From Myxococcales bacterium (GTDB lineage: Bacteria > Myxococcota_A > UBA9160 > UBA4427), in NCBI GenBank assembly GCA_014240165.1, contig JAAZXM010000042.1, positions 1-34,741 of the forward strand: 34,741 nt of DNA. Direction: 5' to 3'. Position numbers and translations under genes: made by a program. Below, piece after piece: positions 7,455 to 15,218 of this stretch (position 1 is its first letter; the number at the start of each line of letters is the position of its first letter). The notes under the pieces were generated by a model. The model was not told where the DNA came from, ran no database searches, and saw only the letters and a program-made list of their open reading frames with translations.

Positions 7455-7506
7455 CCACCGCTGGGGGGGAGCCGAATTGGGGTCGGCCCTACGCGACGAA
7501 TCCAGG

Positions 7507-7527
7507 CGCGCACCGGGCGCGTTTTTT
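7507..7527 (+). terminator. Candidate Rho-independent terminator
   Basis: The stem CGCGC/GCGCG has loop ACCGG and is followed directly by six T residues (7522-7527). G-U pairs could lengthen the stem. It could end the MFS transcript. It also lies between the candidate promoter at 7427-7454 and the HNH start codon. Confidence 0.5.
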
Positions 7528-7586
7528 GTGGGTCACCACGCCTGTCCAGGCGCGCCCGAAGCCGGCCGCAGCCGAGGAGGGGCGCT

Positions 7587-8078
7587 ATGACTGCGCACCG
7601 CCGTCCCCCCATCCCCTTCAGCGACGCCGAGCGCGGCCAGTGCCGCTGGTGCGGCGAGCCCATCCTGCACACATCGGGGCCCAAGCAGGGCCAGCCCAAC
7701 CGGCGACGCCGCTGGCATCCAAAATGTGTGAGGGCCTACAACGCCAGCGACCCCCGACTGCTTCGCCGCCGTGTGCGCCGCCGCGACCGGACGATCTGCG
7801 CCGAGTGCAACCTGGACACCAACGCCTTGCGCCGGGAAGTGCGCGGCCGGGGGCGCGCGAAAACCCTGCGGGAGAAAGGCTTCGTGCCCAGAAAATCACT
7901 CTGGGAACTCGACCATATCGTCCCCCTGATCGATGGGGGCGGACACGATCTCGAGAACTTGCAAACCCTGTGCAAGCCCTGTCATAAAAAGAAGACCGCG
8001 CGCGAGGCGCGCGAGCGCGCCGCCCGCAACCGCGAGGCGGAGATCGCGAACCCGGCCCCTGCCGAACCGGCCCACTGA
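7587..8078 (+). CDS. HNH endonuclease
   Basis: This 163-residue protein carries a classical HNH core: Asp109-His110 in 'LWELDHIVPLIDGGGHDLENLQTLCKPCH', Asn124 and His133, with structural zinc ligands Cys71/Cys74 and Cys129/Cys132. An N-terminal second zinc knuckle is visible as C19-x2-C22 and H44-x2-C47 ('QCRWCGE', 'WHPKC'). A strongly basic linker (RRRVRRRDR) lies between the two, suited to binding DNA. The ATG at 7587 has an AGGAGGGG just upstream. HNH proteins of this size act in restriction, phage packaging, homing or repair; the context (pheS downstream, MFS upstream) does not discriminate. No phage or restriction genes are adjacent, so a stand-alone chromosomal nuclease is the cautious reading. 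Confidence 0.9.
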   Translation: MTAHRRPPIPFSDAERGQCRWCGEPILHTSGPKQGQPNRRRRWHPKCVRAYNASDPRLLRRRVRRRDRTICAECNLDTNALRREVRGRGRAKTLREKGFVPRKSLWELDHIVPLIDGGGHDLENLQTLCKPCHKKKTAREARERAARNREAEIANPAPAEPAH

Positions 8079-8160
8079 TTCCGTTCGGGCCCCCTACCCC
8101 TTGATTCGTTAAGATCCGCGCCCAGGCGACGCCCCCGCGCCCCCCTGCCAGGAGAGTTTC

Positions 8161-9192
8161 GTGTCCGATTCCGAATCCGGCGACGCCCAGCCCCTCGCCC
8201 AGGCCGAAGCACGGATTGCCGCGTGCGAGGATCTCGATGCCCTCAAGGCCGTGGAGCGCGAATACCTGGGCAAGCAGGGCATGGTGGCCCAACTCCTGGC
8301 ATCGATCCCCGAGCAGCCTCCGGCCGAGCGACCGGGCGTGGGCAAGCGGGCCAACGAGCTCAAGCGCGGCGTACAGGCCGCCGTGGATTCACACCGGGAC
8401 GCCCTGGCGGGCGCCCGGGTCGACGCCGAACGTCGGGGAGAGGGTTTCGATGCCAGCCTCCCGCCCCCGCGACCCCAGCGCGGATCGCTCCATCCCATCA
8501 CCCAGGTGACCCGGGAACTCGAGGATCTCTTCCAGTCCATGGGCTACCAGGTGCTCGACGGCCCCGAGGTGGAAACCGACTACTACAACTTCGAAGCGCT
8601 CAACATTCACGCCGACCACCCCGCCCGGGACAGCCACGATACGTTCTTCTGTGAGGGCGACGGCCACCTCGTGATGCGGACCCATACCTCGCCCGTACAG
8701 GCGCGCGCGCTGGAAAAGTTCGAGCCGCCCCTGCGCGTGGTGGCCCCCGGCAAATGCTTCCGGCAGGAGTCCGTGGACGCCAGCCACGATCACACCTTCC
8801 ACCAGATGGAGGGACTGGTCATCGATCGCGATATCTCGGTGGCCCACCTGGTGGGGGCCATGAAGACCCTGCTGCGCGGCATCTTCGACCAGGACCTCGA
8901 GGTGCGTCTGCGCCCGGGCTATTTCCCCTTCGTCGAGCCCGGCTTCGAACTCGACGCCCGCTGCCCCTTCTGCCAGACCGGCTGCCGGGTTTGCAAGCGC
9001 ACCCGCTGGATCGAACTCCTGCCCTGCGGCCTCGTGCATCCCCACGTGCTGCGCCATGGCGGCCTCGACCCCAATGAGTGGGGCGGCTTCGCCTTCGGGC
9101 TCGGCCTGTCCCGGCTCGTGATGCTGCGGCACAACATCGACGATATCCGTCATCTCCTGGGCGGTGACGTACGCTTCCTGGAGCAATTCTAA
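8161..9192 (+). CDS. pheS: Phenylalanine--tRNA ligase alpha subunit
   Basis: This 343-residue catalytic subunit of the alpha2-beta2 enzyme activates Phe and charges tRNA-Phe. The N-terminal coiled-coil (about 5-90) is followed by the class II core: motif 1 region 'GSLHPITQVTRELEDLF', motif 2 'GKCFRQESVDASHDHTFHQMEG' (about 197-218) and motif 3 'FGLGLSRLVML' (312-322). A CxxC-x3-CxxC cluster (Cys268, 271, 275, 278) lies before 'WIELLPCGLVHPHVL', forming a zinc-ribbon-like insertion. The GTG start has AGGAGA 6-7 nt upstream. Its TAA overlaps the pheT ATG by one base (TAATG), indicating translational coupling. No leader peptide or T-box is visible in the 82-nt gap upstream. Confidence 0.97.
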   Translation: MSDSESGDAQPLAQAEARIAACEDLDALKAVEREYLGKQGMVAQLLASIPEQPPAERPGVGKRANELKRGVQAAVDSHRDALAGARVDAERRGEGFDASLPPPRPQRGSLHPITQVTRELEDLFQSMGYQVLDGPEVETDYYNFEALNIHADHPARDSHDTFFCEGDGHLVMRTHTSPVQARALEKFEPPLRVVAPGKCFRQESVDASHDHTFHQMEGLVIDRDISVAHLVGAMKTLLRGIFDQDLEVRLRPGYFPFVEPGFELDARCPFCQTGCRVCKRTRWIELLPCGLVHPHVLRHGGLDPNEWGGFAFGLGLSRLVMLRHNIDDIRHLLGGDVRFLEQF

Positions 9193-11627
9193 TGCTGGTT
9201 TCCTACCGCTGGCTCCAGCGTCATATCGACCTCGAAGGCATCTCGGCCGAACAACTCTGCGACGACCTCACTCTGTCTACCGCCGAGGTCGAAGGCATGG
9301 AGGAGTTCGCGCCTCATCTCGGCCAGATCCATGTGGGCGCCGTCAAGGAGCGCGTGGCCCATCCCGACGCCGACAAACTCAGCGTCTGCACCGTGGATCT
9401 GGGCCAGGGCGAAGACCTCACCATCGTCTGCGGCGCCCCCAACGTGGACGCGGGCCAGAAGGTCGCCGTGGCCACCGTGGGCACGGTGCTGCCCGGGGAT
9501 TTCAAGATCAAGAAGTCAAAGATCCGCGGCGTCGCGAGCCAGGGCATGATCTGCTCCGAGCGGGAACTCGAGATCGGTGAGAACCACGACGGCATCTGGG
9601 TACTCGACCCGGACGCCGAGTTGGGCGCCCCGGTGGCGGACGCCCTGGGCCTCCGGGATTGGATCATCGAGATCGACAATAAATCCCTCACCCACCGGCC
9701 CGATCTCTGGGGCCATCGGGGCATCGCGACGGAACTCGCGGCCATCTACCACCGGCCCCTCAAGCCCCTGGATTTCAGCTGGCCCGCCCTGGGCGACGGG
9801 GCCCCCTACCCGATTCGCATCGAGACACCCGCCTGCCCCCGCTACCTGGGCCTGCTCATCGACGGCGCCACCGCCGAGGCCTCTCCGGCCTGGCTGCGCT
9901 GGCTACTGCTCGCCGTGGGGCAACGGCCCATCGACTGCCTGGTGGACCTTTCCAATTTCGTGATGCTCGACCTCGGGCAGCCCAACCACACCTTCGACCT
10001 GAAGGCCCTCCACGCCGACGGCATCGAGGTTCGCATGGCCCGGGAAGGCGAGCACATGCAGACCCTCGACGGCGAGGACCGGGCGCTCGGGCCCGACGAT
10101 TTGCTGATCTGTTCCGGCGATACCCCGGTGGCCCTGGCGGGCATCATGGGAGGCGAGGGGTCCAAGGTCGCGGGCAAGACCGACACCCTGCTGCTCGAGG
10201 TGGCGACTTTCGAAGCCGCGGTGGTTCGCCGCACATCCTCCCGGCTGGGGCTGCGCACGGATGCTTCCGCGCGCTTCGAAAAGAGCCTCGATCCCACCCT
10301 CCCCGAGCGCGCCGCCGCCCACTTCGCCCGGCTGCTCCAGGAACTCCAACCCGAGGTGCGCTTCCCGGCCCCGCCCACCGATGTGGGCGATTGGACCGAC
10401 CCCGCCCATACCCTGAGCCTCCAGCCCGAGCGCGTGCGACGCGAACTCGGCAAGGAAATCCCCGACGACGAGATCACCTCGATCCTCGTGCGCCTGGGCT
10501 TTGGCGTCGAGAAGAGCGGCGACGGCTACTCGGTCGCGGTTCCCTCCTCGCGATCCACCAAGGACGTGCACCTGGATCGCGATCTCGTCGAAGAGGTCGG
10601 CCGCATTCACCGCTACGGCAATATCGAAGAAAAGAATATGCGCGCCGACGTGGCCCCTCCGCCGAAGGATCCCCGGCGCATCCTGGTGCGCGCGGTGCAG
10701 GACCGCTTGGCGGGCGCGGGACATTTTCACGAGTGCGTGGGATACACCTTCATCGAGGACGCCCTGCTCGAGAAGCTCGGGATGCAGGCCCTTCCCCACC
10801 TTCGCGTGGTCAACCCCGCATCTCAGGGCCAGGACAAGATTCGGCGCACCCTGGTGCCCTCCCTGCTCGACCGGTTGGAGCCCAATCGGCGACTCCGCGA
10901 TGACGTTCGCCTCTTCGAGGTCGGCAAGGGGTATGTCCCGGACCCGGGCGACCCGAGCGCCGAGCCCCGGGAGATCCACCTGGCCGGACTCGCCTGGGCC
11001 ACGGCCCCCGTCTCAGCCGGGGCGCGCTTCGACGCCCACGCGTTCAATCAACTCCAGGCGGTGATCATCGATGTACTCGACCACGCCGAGGTCGCGGAGA
11101 TCCGCTGGCGACCCTGCGCCGAACCGCCGGCCTGGGCGCATCCCGCGAAGGTTCTCGAGGCCGTGGGCCCCGAGGACGGGCCCGCCCTCGCTGTGCTGGC
11201 CGAACTCGACCCGGCCCTCCACAACCCGCTGGGCCTCTCGGGCGACCACGCCAGCGACGTGGCGGCCGCGGAAATTTCCCTGGACGCCGTGCTGGGCGCA
11301 CCCCGGCGCGGGTCCCGCTACCGGCCCCTGCCCCGCTACCCCGGCATCAAGCTGGATGTCGCCGTGGCCCTGCCGGGCGCCACCGAGGCTTCGGCGATTC
11401 GCGAGGCCATCGAGAAGGCGGGCAAGGGCAGCGTGGCCGATGCGGAACTCTTCGACGTCTACCGGGGCGAGAGCGTGGGCGAAGGGCGCAAATCCCTGGC
11501 CTATCACGTGACGCTTCAATCGGAGAAGAAAACGCTCAGCGAAAAGGACGAGCAGAAATTCCTGAAGCGCTTCCGCGCCCTGGTGGAAGAACTCGGGGGT
11601 GAACTCCGCAGCGGCGACGCCGACTAG
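9192..11627 (+). CDS. pheT: Phenylalanine--tRNA ligase beta subunit
   Basis: This 811-residue partner of PheS binds tRNA-Phe and edits Tyr-tRNA-Phe. Domains in order: an N-terminal start 'MLVSYRWLQRHIDL'; an EMAP-type tRNA-binding OB fold (about 40-150: 'HPDADKLSVCTVDLG', 'KIRGVASQGMICSERELE'); the B3/B4 editing region (about 205-375, with 'LDLGQPNHTFDLKAL' and 'LAGIMGG'); B5 (about 400-475); the catalytic-like core (about 490-700); and the C-terminal FDX-ACB anticodon-binding domain (about 715-808, 'RYPGIKLDVAVALPGA ... LFDVYRGESVGEGRKSLAY'). Length and order are normal for the bacterial long beta subunit. It is translated from an ATG overlapping the pheS stop. The next gene is convergent, 12 nt away. 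Confidence 0.97.
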   Translation: MLVSYRWLQRHIDLEGISAEQLCDDLTLSTAEVEGMEEFAPHLGQIHVGAVKERVAHPDADKLSVCTVDLGQGEDLTIVCGAPNVDAGQKVAVATVGTVLPGDFKIKKSKIRGVASQGMICSERELEIGENHDGIWVLDPDAELGAPVADALGLRDWIIEIDNKSLTHRPDLWGHRGIATELAAIYHRPLKPLDFSWPALGDGAPYPIRIETPACPRYLGLLIDGATAEASPAWLRWLLLAVGQRPIDCLVDLSNFVMLDLGQPNHTFDLKALHADGIEVRMAREGEHMQTLDGEDRALGPDDLLICSGDTPVALAGIMGGEGSKVAGKTDTLLLEVATFEAAVVRRTSSRLGLRTDASARFEKSLDPTLPERAAAHFARLLQELQPEVRFPAPPTDVGDWTDPAHTLSLQPERVRRELGKEIPDDEITSILVRLGFGVEKSGDGYSVAVPSSRSTKDVHLDRDLVEEVGRIHRYGNIEEKNMRADVAPPPKDPRRILVRAVQDRLAGAGHFHECVGYTFIEDALLEKLGMQALPHLRVVNPASQGQDKIRRTLVPSLLDRLEPNRRLRDDVRLFEVGKGYVPDPGDPSAEPREIHLAGLAWATAPVSAGARFDAHAFNQLQAVIIDVLDHAEVAEIRWRPCAEPPAWAHPAKVLEAVGPEDGPALAVLAELDPALHNPLGLSGDHASDVAAAEISLDAVLGAPRRGSRYRPLPRYPGIKLDVAVALPGATEASAIREAIEKAGKGSVADAELFDVYRGESVGEGRKSLAYHVTLQSEKKTLSEKDEQKFLKRFRALVEELGGELRSGDAD

Positions 11628-11639
11628 CCACCCGGCGAC

Positions 11640-12173
11640 TCAGCGCTCGTCGCCGATCCCCAGCCTTCGGTGCTTGTTCTTCACCGCGAAATCCGCCACG
11701 TGAGACGCGCACCAGGCATCGGGCTTCACCAGCACGGGGAAACCGCTGCCCGCCACCATGCCCGCCAACTGCTTCACGTAATTGCTCGAGTCGTAGCGGG
11801 TGTCGGGGTTGGCATCCACGTGGACCCAGATGCGCTTCTTCTCCTCGGGAAGTTTGAATTCGGCGTTCATCCGCAACGCCAACTCGAGGCTCATCCAGGT
11901 CTCCATGGAGAGCTTGTCGAAAAGGGACATGTGCTTGTCGGCGAATTGGCGGGTATAGAAGACGCGCCCGCCCTTGCCTGGGTTCAGAACACAGACCACG
12001 GTGACGAATTCCATTCGGCGCATGGATTTCTGGGCGTCGCTGCCGATATGCACCACCCGCCCCCGGTCCATCAATTGCTCCACGACGGACATCATGTCCA
12101 GGACCTCGGCGCCCCCGAGCGTCCACCAGCGCCCGGGCTTTTGTTCGGCCCCGGGGCGACGCAGGGGACTCAT
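11640..12173 (-). CDS. DUF458 / YkuK-like RNase H-fold protein
   Basis: This 177-residue protein matches the DUF458 (YkuK-like) pattern: 'VVHIGSDAQKS' near residues 40-50, 'FVTVVCVLNPGKGGRVFYTR', 'KLSMETWMSLELALRM' and 'IWVHVDANPDTRYDSSNYVKQLAGMVAGSGF', then 'LVKPDAWCASHVADFAVK'. The acidic residues in SDAQ and VDAN, with the later KPD, sit where RNase H-like folds place metal ligands. The family is known, but its substrate is, as far as I know, not established, so the RNase H relation is from fold similarity. The ATG at 12173 has a G-rich stretch immediately upstream as a possible ribosome site. It is convergent with pheT. Confidence 0.85.
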   Translation of the reverse strand: MSPLRRPGAEQKPGRWWTLGGAEVLDMMSVVEQLMDRGRVVHIGSDAQKSMRRMEFVTVVCVLNPGKGGRVFYTRQFADKHMSLFDKLSMETWMSLELALRMNAEFKLPEEKKRIWVHVDANPDTRYDSSNYVKQLAGMVAGSGFPVLVKPDAWCASHVADFAVKNKHRRLGIGDER

Positions 12174-12390
12174 GCCCCCCCCTCTCGGCGTCGCACTGGG
12201 GGCGCCACGGCCCCTGGCGGCTCCTCACCGCCGCGCTGGGGGGCGAGGCCACCCGAGCCGGCCGGCTGAAGCGGCCCTCGCTGAGCGCGGGTCTGGTGGG
12301 GAACGCTGGATCGGAGCATGACGGGCTTGGGCCTCCCGGTTGGATTCGTCCTCGGCTCGGAGCTTGACCCGAAAATGCCGAGGGGGCAAC

Positions 12391-13227
12391 TCAGGCGAAT
12401 GTCATGGTCCCCTGATCAAAGACCACGTCGCCGTCCTGGTTTCGTGTCTGGAAGATGCACTGGTTCCCGTCCACCCACATGGATACCCCCAACGTATCGC
12501 CGGGGTAGACCGGCTTGGAGAAGCGGCCATCCATGGATTTGAAGCGGGCCGGATCTCCGTCGCAGAGCGAATGAAGCAGCGCACGTCCCGTAAACCCATA
12601 GGTGCACAGGCCATGAAGGATGGGCTTTTCGAAACCACCCATCTGGGCAAAACTCGGATCCGAGTGCAGCGGGTTGCGGTCGCCCGAGAGCCGGTACAGC
12701 AAAGCCTGATCGCCGGACGTCGAATAATGAACCTCGTGATCGGGTTTGCGCGAGGGGATCTCGAGACTCGCCGACGGCCCGCGCTCGCCACCGAAGTCCC
12801 CCTCGCCGCGAATGAACGCCGACATGCGCGTACGCAGGAGCGGCTCGCCCGTGGCCACCAGGGTGGATTCCGAAGTCATCTCCACCACTGCGCCCTTGCC
12901 CTTATCCCAAATCGCCGAAACCCGGCCGACGCTCTCGATCTCGCCTTCCGGGGGAATCTCTCCGAGCAATTCGATGCCTTCCTCGCCGTGCACCAACATG
13001 GCGGGATTGAAGCTGCCGATCTTGTCGAAGGGTGCGCCGCCGCCCCCGATGATCACGGCGAAAGTGGGCAGCACGCGCTGGGGCGTTTCCTGGGTATTTT
13101 CGGTGGTGAAGGGCAACTCTTCGGTTCCCGCACCCACGCCCACGGCGTAGAGAAGCGCGTCCTTGGAGGTCCATTTGCGATTGACGGGTCCGCCTTCCTG
13201 TCCGATGGCGGAGGGGTCGATGGGCAT
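12391..13227 (-). CDS. MaoC-type (2E)-enoyl-CoA hydratase, double hot-dog
   Basis: This 278-residue protein looks like the hydratase-2 part of peroxisomal MFE-2, adding water to trans-2-enoyl-CoA to give (R)-3-hydroxyacyl-CoA. The N-terminal hot-dog (about 15-145) is substrate-binding. The C-terminal hot-dog carries the hydratase-2 motif 'YRLSGDRNPLHSDPSFA' with catalytic Asp183 and His188, followed by 'GGFEKPILHGLCTYG'. I chose the ATG 13227-13225 (MPIDPSAIGQ) because GAAAGGA lies 8 nt upstream; the ATG at 13254 would put that site inside the coding region. The gene is divergent from the LLM gene at 13369. A TATGAT on the minus strand (13317-13312) could be a -10 box but lacks a good -35. 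Confidence 0.93.
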   Translation of the reverse strand: MPIDPSAIGQEGGPVNRKWTSKDALLYAVGVGAGTEELPFTTENTQETPQRVLPTFAVIIGGGGAPFDKIGSFNPAMLVHGEEGIELLGEIPPEGEIESVGRVSAIWDKGKGAVVEMTSESTLVATGEPLLRTRMSAFIRGEGDFGGERGPSASLEIPSRKPDHEVHYSTSGDQALLYRLSGDRNPLHSDPSFAQMGGFEKPILHGLCTYGFTGRALLHSLCDGDPARFKSMDGRFSKPVYPGDTLGVSMWVDGNQCIFQTRNQDGDVVFDQGTMTFA

Positions 13228-13368
13228 GGGGGAAATCCTTTCATGGGCGGCCATCCAGGCCGGCTTGCGGGTACCGGATCCCAGCGATCCGGCCTCGGCA
13301 GCGATCGGCGCATCATACTACACTCAGCGCCCTCAACAGCCGCCTGTGCCGCGGCGAGGAGGTACTCC

Positions 13369-14376
13369 ATGGATCTGGGTCTCGTCCTCACAGGCGGAGG
13401 CACGCGGGGCAATGTCGACCTCGGCGTCCGCGCCGAAGCCGCGGGTTTCGACGCGGTCTACGCGTGCGAATTCTTCAATCAGCAGACATTCCCCCTGCTC
13501 GGCGCCCTGGCCCAGGCCACCGAGCGCATCCGCCTGGGAACGGGCATCGCCAGCGCGTTCGTGCGCTCGCCCCTCACCCACGCCACCGCCGCCATGGACA
13601 TCGACGAACTCTCGGGCGGCCGCATGATCCTGGGCCTGGGTAGCGGCACCCGGCGCATGAACCAGGAATGGTTCGGCGTCCCCTTCTCGAAGCCCGCCGC
13701 GCGCAGCCAGGAACTGCTCGTTTTGCTGCGAAAACTCTTCCAAGCCGCCGGCGGTTTGGGGTTCAAATTCGAGGGCGAGTTCTACAACCTCAAGATTCCC
13801 GTCTATACCCGCCCCGGCGCAGCGCGCGAGGAAATCCCGCTTTGGTTGGCGGCGGTCAATCGCGGCATGATGCGCGCCGCGGGCAGCGAGGCCGAGGGCA
13901 TGGTGGGCCACCCCATCGCGACCCGTCGCTGGCATCGCGAGGTCACCCTGCCCACCTTGCGCGAAGCCGAGGAGAAAGCCGGCCGCCCGTCCGGGGCCTG
14001 TCGACTGGTCCCCTACGTGATGACTTCCCTGGCCGATGACCGCGACCAGGCGATCCGCGACGCCAAGGGGCAGATCGGTTTCTACTTCACGGTCTCGGTG
14101 TACCGGACAATCCTCGAATACCACGGCCTCCCCGAAGTCGCCGACGCCTGCCGCACGGCGCTCGCCACTTTCGACACCAAGGCCATGGCCGAAGCGATCC
14201 CCGACGCCCTGGTCGACGAAATCGCCATCGCGTGCACACCCGACGAAGCCCACGACCGCCTGGCCCAATGGGATGGCCTCGCCGATGAGGTCATGCTCTA
14301 TGCCCCCCAGATCGGCGTCGCCCCGGGCCGGGTCCGGAGCAACCTGGATACGATCCTCGACGTCTTCAAGCGCTGA
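13369..14376 (+). CDS. Luciferase-like (LLM) family oxidoreductase, probably F420-dependent
   Basis: This is a 335-residue TIM-barrel enzyme of the bacterial luciferase superfamily, which uses FMN or F420 to oxidise or reduce small organic substrates. It has the N-terminal strand 'LGLVLTGG', 'VRAEAAGFDAVYACEFF', 'LAQATERIRLGTGIASAFVRSP', 'TAAMDIDELSGGRMILGLGSG' and a C-terminal 'DEVMLYAPQIGVAPGR'. All are the usual LLM landmarks, and the IRLGTG segment borders the cofactor phosphate site. The ATG at 13369 has an ideal GAGGAGG 7 nt upstream; the same frame extends far upstream, but that part is the shadow of the MaoC gene. Substrate and cofactor are not determined. Its last 11 bp overlap the convergent LLM gene. 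Confidence 0.92.
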   Translation: MDLGLVLTGGGTRGNVDLGVRAEAAGFDAVYACEFFNQQTFPLLGALAQATERIRLGTGIASAFVRSPLTHATAAMDIDELSGGRMILGLGSGTRRMNQEWFGVPFSKPAARSQELLVLLRKLFQAAGGLGFKFEGEFYNLKIPVYTRPGAAREEIPLWLAAVNRGMMRAAGSEAEGMVGHPIATRRWHREVTLPTLREAEEKAGRPSGACRLVPYVMTSLADDRDQAIRDAKGQIGFYFTVSVYRTILEYHGLPEVADACRTALATFDTKAMAEAIPDALVDEIAIACTPDEAHDRLAQWDGLADEVMLYAPQIGVAPGRVRSNLDTILDVFKR

Positions 14377-15109
14377 GCGCCGCGGCCCCCGCGGCGAAGC
14401 GGCGCTGGCTTTCGGCTTGCTCGGCCTCGTCGGCGGAACCGGATTGGGGCCAGACCAGGACCCATTCGGGCGCCCACCTCTCCTGCCATTCGGGCAGAAC
14501 TTCGAGCCAGGCCTCGGGCCCGGCCGAACCGGCGCCCGCCAGGGGGCAGATCAAAGCCATCCGCGCCGCCCCCTGGAAATCCGCTGGGGGGCCCGCCGCC
14601 TCGGGGCCCGCGTGGATGAGCGCGCCGGTCGCCTGAGCGTCGGCGGCGCCGGGCGCTCCGCTTCCGGGCTCGAACCAGAGGCGCGGATGCGGGCGCTGAT
14701 CGGGCAGCGGCCAGCAGGTCAACTCGGGGAACGCATAGCGCGCTCCCTCATGGCTGAAGCGGTCTCCCTGCCAGGCGCGCAAGACGATGTCCAGCGCTTC
14801 CGGGTCCGCGCCCCGGGCCGGAGCCCAATCCAGCCGCCCACCGGAAACGAGATCGAGCACCGCGAGATCCTCGGCCAGGCGAAGCGGATGCAGGTCTCCG
14901 GGCAGGGGCGCGTACAGCCCGATCCGAACCTGGCTCGTGCGCTCGGCGAGGCCCGTAGCGGCGAAAAGAGTCCGGCCGGCGGTGGCGGGCACCCCCTCGC
15001 CGACCGCGATCCAAACCGCCTGATAACCCTGGCTCTCGGCCTCGGCGAGCCGCTCCAGCCGCGCGGGCCCTGCCCCGGCCTCCCATTCCCCGATCACCCC
15101 GAATTTCAT
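14366..15109 (-). CDS. Divergent, short LLM-family protein
   Basis: This 247-residue protein starts at MKFGVIGEW (ATG 15109-15107). It shows an LLM-like beginning: 'LERLAEAESQGYQAVWIAVGEG', 'LAERTSQVRIGLYAPLPGDLHPLRLAEDLAVLDLVSGGRLDWAPARG', then a helix 'DIVLRAWQGDRFSHEGARYAF'. The second half is Ala/Gly/Pro-rich and poorly conserved; the normal C-terminal barrel is shortened against the usual 300-340 residues. It may be a non-canonical LLM or one losing activity. No strong ribosome site is visible upstream. It is convergent with, and overlaps by 11 bp, the LLM gene at 13369. Confidence 0.75.
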   Translation of the reverse strand: MKFGVIGEWEAGAGPARLERLAEAESQGYQAVWIAVGEGVPATAGRTLFAATGLAERTSQVRIGLYAPLPGDLHPLRLAEDLAVLDLVSGGRLDWAPARGADPEALDIVLRAWQGDRFSHEGARYAFPELTCWPLPDQRPHPRLWFEPGSGAPGAADAQATGALIHAGPEAAGPPADFQGAARMALICPLAGAGSAGPEAWLEVLPEWQERWAPEWVLVWPQSGSADEAEQAESQRRFAAGAAALSA

Positions 15110-15218
15110 CGCAATCCGTCGACCCTCGGAACCCCCAAGCGGGTTCCCGCCCCGCAGTTGGGATCTGGGCGCAGCGAACGTACCATCCACCCGCACCTTC
15201 TACGATGGGAGACCCTCA

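Noticed and set aside
8079..8160. Attenuator or T-box controlling pheST
   Set aside because: The 82-nt gap holds no Phe-rich leader peptide, no T-box sequence and no terminator/antiterminator pair.
12340..13368. Upstream extension of the LLM gene frame
   Set aside because: The extension overlaps the MaoC gene on the opposite strand. The ATG at 13369 has an ideal GAGGAGG and begins right at the LLM fold.
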